Shown piece after piece: positions 14,258 to 18,300 of a stretch of 18,300 nt of DNA. The DNA comes from Clostridiales bacterium (lineage in GTDB: Bacteria; Bacillota; Clostridia; Christensenellales; Aristaeellaceae). The DNA lies in the NCBI GenBank assembly GCA_004555535.1, contig SFHU01000055.1, positions 1-18,300 of the forward strand, given 5' to 3'. How positions within the stretch are numbered: the first letter of the stretch is position 1; every line of letters starts with the position of its first letter. A model generated the notes under the pieces. The model saw nothing but the letters and a program-made list of their open reading frames with translations, was not told where the DNA came from and ran no database searches. The position numbers and the translations under genes are program-made.

Positions 14258-15544
14258 ATGAACCCTTTTGAAGAGAAGATCACGCCCGAGGGCGCACCGT
14301 TTGACAGCTTCTGCTCGCTCTATGAGACGCCCTATGACCCGCGAGAGGTCGATCCCTACACAAAATGCCGCATCATCCTGATGAACGGCACGGAGTTCGA
14401 GGCCGCGAAGTTTTCCCATCAGATGGCCCGCCACGTGCAGGACCACGAGCTTCGCCGCGAACTGGCGATGACGCGGCGCACGGAGCAGCAGCAGCAAAAG
14501 CGCCTCGCCTGCCTCAAGCCCATCGGCGAGACGACGCTCGAGCACACGATCAGCTATGAGCAGCTCGCCGTCGACCTGACGGCGCATCTGTCGAAGCGCG
14601 TCTGCGCGCCGCAGGTCCGCCAGGCGCTCGATCTGGCGCTGCTCGAGGACTTTGATCACCTCTACCGCTACGCCAACCTGATGGAGACGGACACCCGCGA
14701 GCACGCGGAGCGCCTCGTCGGCCGCTACACCGAGATCACCCCGGGCCGCCCGACGATCAGCGAGCACCGCTACCCGAAGGACGGCGTCCCGCAGGCGCTG
14801 CAGGCGACCGCGCCGGTGTTTGACAAGCTCGCCGCCATGATCATCACCGCGGCCGAGCAGCAGACCATGAATTACTACATGAACATCGCCGGCTTTTACG
14901 ACAACGACGTCGGCCGCAAGCTCTATCAGGAGATCGGCATGATCGAGGAGCAGCACGTCACGCAGTACGAGGCGCTCCAGGCGGTGCCCATGACGTGGCT
15001 CGAGGGGCTGCTGATGCACGAGTACACGGAATGCTACCTCTACTGGTCCTGCGAGCAGACGGAGACAGACGAGCACATCCGCCGCGTCTGGACGCGCCAC
15101 CTGGAGCAGGAGCTGGCCCAGCTGCACCGCGCCTCGCAGCTGCTCGACCGCTTCGAGCACAAGCACTGGCAGCAGCTTATCCCCGATCCGACCTTCCCGG
15201 CGCCCATCCGGCTCGAATCGAACGTCGACTACGTCCGCTCCGTGCTCACGACCGTGCAGCTCACCTACAAGAACGACAGTCCCGTGCCCGTGCAGGAGCT
15301 CAGTGAGAGCGACCCGTTCTTCGTCTATCAGGGCGCCATTCACAACAAGGCCGATCACGTCGCCAGCCACGCCGTCATCGACCGCGCTATCCGCCAGGCC
15401 GGGCGGGATTACCGCTTCGAGCTCGCGCCGCATCCCGTCGCCGAGCTGCAAAGCCGCACACAGGACAACACGCAGATCGGCCGCGACCCGCAGATTCCGG
15501 GCTATACGCATATCTCCGAACAGGCCGCGCCCGGGCAGCACTGA
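14258..15544 (+). CDS. Uncharacterised protein with ferritin-like (di-iron type) helix motifs
   Basis: 428-residue cytoplasmic protein, no signal peptide or TM helix, that I cannot assign to a named family. The central part is helical, with metal-ligand-like residues spaced as in ferritin-like bundles: E200 (AAEQQTMNYYM), E230-x-x-H233 (MIEEQHVTQ), E255/E258 (HEYTECYLYW), and E285 with H290 (EQELAQLH). An earlier helix pair, E101 and E130...H134 (LLEDFDHLYRY), may repeat the pattern. The last canonical ExxH reads ELAQ, so the fourth ligand set is uncertain. N-terminal 30 and C-terminal 120 residues are acidic, proline-containing and unassigned. ATG 14258 has AGGAGG 7 bases upstream; the open frame begins at 14186 but has no RBS there. 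Single gene, ended by the terminator at 15569. Confidence 0.85.
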   Translation: MNPFEEKITPEGAPFDSFCSLYETPYDPREVDPYTKCRIILMNGTEFEAAKFSHQMARHVQDHELRRELAMTRRTEQQQQKRLACLKPIGETTLEHTISYEQLAVDLTAHLSKRVCAPQVRQALDLALLEDFDHLYRYANLMETDTREHAERLVGRYTEITPGRPTISEHRYPKDGVPQALQATAPVFDKLAAMIITAAEQQTMNYYMNIAGFYDNDVGRKLYQEIGMIEEQHVTQYEALQAVPMTWLEGLLMHEYTECYLYWSCEQTETDEHIRRVWTRHLEQELAQLHRASQLLDRFEHKHWQQLIPDPTFPAPIRLESNVDYVRSVLTTVQLTYKNDSPVPVQELSESDPFFVYQGAIHNKADHVASHAVIDRAIRQAGRDYRFELAPHPVAELQSRTQDNTQIGRDPQIPGYTHISEQAAPGQH

Positions 15545-15568
15545 GGCGCAGCCCCCATACAGACAAGG

Positions 15569-15618
15569 CATCCCTGCGCATGATGTCCGTCATGCGCAGG
15601 GATGTCTGTTTGCTTTTT
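15569..15618 (+). terminator. Terminator between convergent genes
   Basis: A perfect 15-bp stem (CATCCCTGCGCATGA/TCATGCGCAGGGATG, 15569-15583 with 15590-15604) and 6-base loop, followed on the plus strand by TCTGTTTGCTTTTT. It lies 25 bases after the ferritin-like gene stop and 65 before the end of the convergent glucokinase gene. The minus strand has only GCCTTGTCTG after the stem, so it is weaker that way. Confidence 0.75.
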
Positions 15619-15668
15619 CAGCCCCCAAAAAGGCTCAGGTGTCCCCGAAGCGCCGCCTCCCGCGCGTC

Positions 15669-16613
15669 TTACCGGCCCAGCAGCGCCGCGCCGATGATGC
15701 CCGCGTCCGCGCCCAGGCGGGCCAGCTCCACGCGCGCATAGGGCATGGTCTTGTAGAAGATGAGGGGCTTCATCGCCTCGCGCACAGCGTCGAGCAGGAA
15801 GTCGCCCGCCATCGAGACGCCGCCGCCCAGCACGATGACCTCCGGGTCGAGGATGTTGATGATGCTCACCAGTCCGTGCGCCAGGCCCTTGACATATCCG
15901 TCGAACACGGCCTTGCCGGTCTCGTCGCCCTCCTTGGCGCTGTCGATGACGATCTTCGCGTTGATCTTCTCCGGATCGCCGCCGCATTTGGCCATGATGG
16001 CGCTCTCCGGATGCTCGGCCACGGCCTTTTTCGCCTCGCGGATGATCGCCGTCGCGGAGGCATAGCGCTCAAAGCAGCCGCGGTTGCCGCAGGTGCACAG
16101 CTCGCCGTCCATCTGCAGGATCATGTGGCCGATCTCGGAGCCGACGCCGTGCGCGCCGGAATACGGACGCCCACCGATGACGATGCCGCCGCCCACGCCG
16201 GTGCCCAGCGTGACGAACACGCTCGATTCCGTGCCCGCGCTCACGCCCGCAATGGACTCCGCGAAGCCCGCAACGGTCGCGTCGTTGCTCACCTGCACGG
16301 GGAGATCGATGTACTTGTGCATCTCCGCGACAAACGGCACCTCATGCCAGCCCAGGTTCGTGCAGAAGGGAATCACGCCGGTCTTCGGGTCGCAGATGCC
16401 CGGGACGCCCACGCCGATAGAGGCGATATCCGCCATCGTCAGCCCCGCGTCGCGCACGACCTCCCCGCACAGCGCCGCGATATCCGCGATGATCTCCGAA
16501 TAGTGCCGCTCATTCCGCGTCGGCTTGGAGCCCTTGGAGAGAATCTCGCCCTCCTGCGTCACCACGCCGGCCTTAATGCCGGTTCCGCCCAGATCCACGC
16601 CAATGTACTTCAT
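15669..16613 (-). CDS. glcK: ROK-family glucokinase
   Basis: Cytoplasmic ATP-dependent glucokinase making glucose-6-phosphate. The 314 residues show the phosphate loop DLGGTGIKAG (7-16), catalytic Asp111 in SNDATVAGFAE, a second ATP loop TLGTGVGGG (135-143) and the ROK block GAHGVGSEIGH (153-163). The zinc cysteines C173, C175 and C180 are in CTCGNRGC. All key residues are present and the length is normal. It lacks the N-terminal HTH of ROK repressors, so it is a kinase. GAGGG lies 8 bases before ATG 16613. It follows HPr kinase by 61 bases. Specificity for glucose over N-acetyl sugars is likely from the ensemble of motifs but not proven. Confidence 0.93.
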   Translation of the reverse strand: MKYIGVDLGGTGIKAGVVTQEGEILSKGSKPTRNERHYSEIIADIAALCGEVVRDAGLTMADIASIGVGVPGICDPKTGVIPFCTNLGWHEVPFVAEMHKYIDLPVQVSNDATVAGFAESIAGVSAGTESSVFVTLGTGVGGGIVIGGRPYSGAHGVGSEIGHMILQMDGELCTCGNRGCFERYASATAIIREAKKAVAEHPESAIMAKCGGDPEKINAKIVIDSAKEGDETGKAVFDGYVKGLAHGLVSIINILDPEVIVLGGGVSMAGDFLLDAVREAMKPLIFYKTMPYARVELARLGADAGIIGAALLGR

Positions 16614-16652
16614 GTCTGTTTCCCTCTTTCTTTCGTTGTCCAGTCGTTATCC

Positions 16653-16679
16653 AATGAAACCCAAATGGGGCGTTTCATT
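16653..16679 (-). other. Hairpin across the hprK stop codon
   Basis: Minus strand AATGAAA...TTTCATT with inner CCC/GGG pairing, embracing the last hprK codons and stop. No T-run follows, so it is more likely an intercistronic processing or stability element than a terminator. Confidence 0.4.
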
Positions 16680-17607
16680 CCTCTTCCTCGTCCCGCTGCG
16701 CGCTGAAACGCTGCGCGAGCCGCCTGTCCAGCTCCGCCACGGCATTGTAGCCCTCGCTCTTGAGGCGCCAGTTGCGCGCGGCGATCTCCATGATGATCGC
16801 CAGGTTGCGTCCCGAGCGCACGGGCATCTCGATCAGCGGGAGGTTCACGCCGAGGATCTCGGTCGTCTGCTCCCGGGTGCCCAGGCGGTCGTAATCCTTG
16901 TCCGGGCTCCAGATCTCCAGGTGGATGACGATGTTGATCGTCTTGCGCCGCAGCACCGCGCCGATACCGAAGATCGACTTGATGTCCACGATGCCGATGC
17001 CGCGCAGCTCCATGAAGTCGCGCACCATCTCCGGCGATTCGCCCACGAGCTTGCTGCCCACGCGGGAGATGTCGACCACGTCGTCCGCGACGAGCTGATG
17101 GCCGCGCTTGATGAGCTCGAGCGCACATTCGCTCTTGCCGATGCCGCTCTCGCCCGTGATGAGCACGCCGACGCCGAAGACGTCGAGCAGCACGCCGTGG
17201 CAGGTCTGCCTCGGGGCAAGCGCCTCGCTCAGATAGCCGATGGCCATGCCCGTGAACGCGCTCGTCTCGTAGAGCGTGCCGTAGATGGGCACCCCGTGGC
17301 GCACGGCCTGCTGCAGCAGCGCCGGCGGGCAGGGCATGCCCCGCGCGATGACGATGCAGGGCATCTCATAGGAAAAATACCGGTCGAGCCGCTCGTCGCG
17401 CACCTCGGGGGGGAGGCTGTTCAGATAGGCCATCTCCGTCTTGCCGATGAGCTGCGGGCGCTCGCTGGCGAAGACGTCAAAGTAGCCGGCAAACTGCAGG
17501 CCGGGCCGGCAAAGGTCCGCCACGCGGATGCGCATGCCGTGCTGACGGCGCGTGCCGCTGATGACCGTCAGGCCCAGCGCCCTGGCAAATTCCTCCGGTG
17601 AAATCAT
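16675..17607 (-). CDS. hprK: HPr kinase/phosphorylase
   Basis: Bifunctional enzyme that phosphorylates HPr on Ser46 when glycolytic intermediates are high, and removes that phosphate otherwise; Ser46-P HPr then activates CcpA. The 310 residues contain the N-terminal regulatory domain (about 1-125), His137, Walker A GESGIGKS (152-159), D175/D176, and the HprK signature MELRGIGIVDIKSIFG (199-214). The acidic C-terminal tail ends in four Glu. ATG 17607 was chosen over ATG 17622 because AAGGAG lies 6 bases before it. The predicted -10 at 17636-17641 would also start transcription inside the RBS of the earlier ATG. HPr itself is not in the window. Co-transcription with glucokinase is likely. Confidence 0.95.
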   Translation of the reverse strand: MISPEEFARALGLTVISGTRRQHGMRIRVADLCRPGLQFAGYFDVFASERPQLIGKTEMAYLNSLPPEVRDERLDRYFSYEMPCIVIARGMPCPPALLQQAVRHGVPIYGTLYETSAFTGMAIGYLSEALAPRQTCHGVLLDVFGVGVLITGESGIGKSECALELIKRGHQLVADDVVDISRVGSKLVGESPEMVRDFMELRGIGIVDIKSIFGIGAVLRRKTINIVIHLEIWSPDKDYDRLGTREQTTEILGVNLPLIEMPVRSGRNLAIIMEIAARNWRLKSEGYNAVAELDRRLAQRFSAQRDEEEE

Positions 17608-17635
17608 GCTGTTCTCCTTCATCGTGGTTTTCCTT

Positions 17636-17641
17636 ATTATA
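17636..17641 (-). promoter_or_regulatory. -10 element of the hprK-glcK operon
   Basis: Minus strand TATAAT, 17 bases beyond the T-run of the upstream terminator. No good -35 lies at 16-19 bases; that space is a GCGCGCGC stretch and the T-run itself. Start of transcription would be near 17629, giving a leader of about 22 bases to ATG 17607. Confidence 0.5.
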
Positions 17642-17657
17642 CCGTATCCGCGCGCGC

Positions 17658-17696
17658 AAAAAAAGACCCATGACCGATGTTTTTTTCGGTCATGGG
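17658..17696 (-). terminator. Intrinsic terminator after the phosphohexomutase gene
   Basis: Minus strand CCCATGACCGA pairs perfectly (11 bp) with TCGGTCATGGG around an A-rich 8-base loop, then TC and seven T. It ends the transcript that includes the mutase and the five-hairpin element. Confidence 0.85.
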
Positions 17697-17746
17697 CCGC
17701 GGCTGATACCCTTCATAAATCAATTCGAGTCTTCATTTCATCCACC

Positions 17747-17873
17747 GTCAGGTCACGCTTCGCTCCCTGACTGCTTTGTAAAGAATGGCTTCGCCATAAA
17801 CGGAAACGTTGGGCTGCCGCCCAAACCTGCCAAGGAACTTCACCCCTTGACCCCATATTCGCTTCGCGCGTAT
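17747..17873 (-). repeat. Compact array of five hairpins (structured repeat or RNA element)
   Basis: Between the mutase stop and its terminator there are five successive inverted repeats. They are 17855-17873 (7 of 8 pairs, TTC loop), 17831-17849 (CAAGG/CCTTG), 17809-17824 (TTGGGC/GCCCAA, perfect, 4-base loop), 17785-17797 (ATGGC/GCCAT, TTC loop) and 17747-17771 (GTCAGG/CCTGAC). Three contain the same GCGAAGC-like core. It resembles dispersed hairpin repeats or a structured RNA. I do not recognise a named family. Confidence 0.6.
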
Positions 17874-17876
17874 AGC

Positions 17877-18300
17877 TCATTTCTCCTCGAACGGCAGGCC
17901 CACAAACGCCGCCATCTGCGCGACAAGCCGATTGGCCTGCTCACGGGTGGGCATCTCCGCGAAGATGCGCACGCGCGGCTCCGTACCGGAGAAGCGCACG
18001 ATGATCCAGCCCTGACGGAAGTAGACCTTGCAGCCGTCCAGGTAGCTGACGCGCTCGATTTCCACGCCGAAGTCCGGGAGGCTGCGCTCGAGCACGATCT
18101 GCCGGTGGATGCGCTCGCGGCTCTTTTCCGTCAGCGCCCAGTCGTATTCGGCCATATAGCAGGCGCCGAACTCGTCGTTCAGCTCGCGCAGCAGCCGGGA
18201 GAGCGGCTTGCCTGTCACGCAGACCATCTCCACCAGCAGTGATGCCGCGTACAGGCCGTCCTTGCCGGAGATGTGGCCGCGCACCGTCAGGCCTCCGGAG
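17877..18300 (-). CDS. Phosphoglucomutase/phosphomannomutase, C-terminal 140 residues (runs off window)
   Basis: Alpha-D-phosphohexomutase interconverting hexose 1- and 6-phosphates. Only the end of domain III and domain IV is present. The visible start is SGGLTVRGHISGKDGLYAASLL, with GKDG as the sugar-binding-loop region. The phosphate-binding loop RFSGTEPRVRIFAE is at 95-108 of the visible part, which defines the family. The catalytic serine and metal loops lie upstream of the window. Sugar specificity (glucose, mannose or glucosamine) cannot be set from this part, although the ensemble fits PgcA/ManB-like enzymes. It could link glucokinase output to the sugar-1-phosphates needed for EPS. 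It ends TGA, and an ATG overlaps it as ATGA, opening a doubtful 55-codon frame. Confidence 0.88.
   Translation of the reverse strand, partial: SGGLTVRGHISGKDGLYAASLLVEMVCVTGKPLSRLLRELNDEFGACYMAEYDWALTEKSRERIHRQIVLERSLPDFGVEIERVSYLDGCKVYFRQGWIIVRFSGTEPRVRIFAEMPTREQANRLVAQMAAFVGLPFEEK

Noticed and set aside
14075..15571. 498-codon open frame on the minus strand opposite the ferritin-like gene, longer than the gene itself
   Set aside because: It has no RBS, its product is the Leu/Val/Arg/His/Asp-rich mix typical of antisense frames in GC-rich DNA, and it would run through the terminator. The plus-strand frame has AGGAGG, ordered helices and metal-like motifs.
17713..17880. 55-codon minus-strand frame starting at an ATGA overlap with the mutase stop
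   Set aside because: Although GAGGAG precedes it, the product is Trp/Gln/Arg-rich and its sequence is dictated by the five hairpins. An RNA or repeat element explains it better.

Overview
The window is GC-rich (roughly 60% by eye), densely coded and almost entirely on the minus strand. Its genes have strong AGGAGG-type ribosome binding sites, stop codons that are only TGA or TAA, and short AT-rich regulatory gaps. HPr kinase/phosphorylase, a ROK glucokinase, LplB/YtcP-type sugar permeases, a membrane AraC sensor and an EpsG-type polysaccharide locus point to a Gram-positive Firmicute. The best guess is a GC-rich Clostridia lineage of the gut (Oscillospirales/Christensenellales type). That placement is inference; no rRNA or marker gene is present.

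Layout: (1) 1-4618 is the 5' end of an exopolysaccharide operon read leftwards from a near-consensus promoter at 4590-4618. Its order is a UDP-GlcNAc 4,6-dehydratase-type protein, an initiating sugar-phosphate transferase, a GT4 glycosyltransferase and a truncated EpsG-family polymerase. (2) 4745-9861 is a carbohydrate-uptake operon: two ABC permeases, a substrate-binding protein interrupted by an in-frame TAG, and a cytoplasmic beta-lactamase-fold serine hydrolase. (3) 9863-12668 is the linked control operon: a frameshifted SGNH esterase, a one-TM sensor fragment and an AraC-type regulator, joined by ATGA overlaps and read from an extended -10 promoter. (4) 12764-14120 holds a Na+-pumping decarboxylase beta subunit and a 46-residue OadG-like partner. 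(5) 14258-15544 is the only plus-strand gene, an uncharacterised protein with ferritin-like helix motifs. (6) 15669-18300 carries glucokinase, HPr kinase and the C-terminal end of a phosphohexomutase, with a compact five-hairpin element after the mutase.

How they fit: the transporter, two predicted esterases and AraC regulator look like a system for taking up and deacylating a decorated oligosaccharide. Glucokinase, phosphohexomutase and HprK connect sugar entry to central metabolism and carbon catabolite control, and the mutase products could feed the sugar nucleotides needed by the EPS operon. Three independent lesions (amber codon, one-base frameshift, missing second transmembrane segment) all fall in the 6.3-12.4 kb block, while the genes on both sides are intact. 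That block is either decaying or badly sequenced. The most interesting unexplained items are the ferritin-like protein, the five-hairpin element at 17747-17873 and the lesion cluster. No tRNA, rRNA, CRISPR array, transposase or phage gene was seen.
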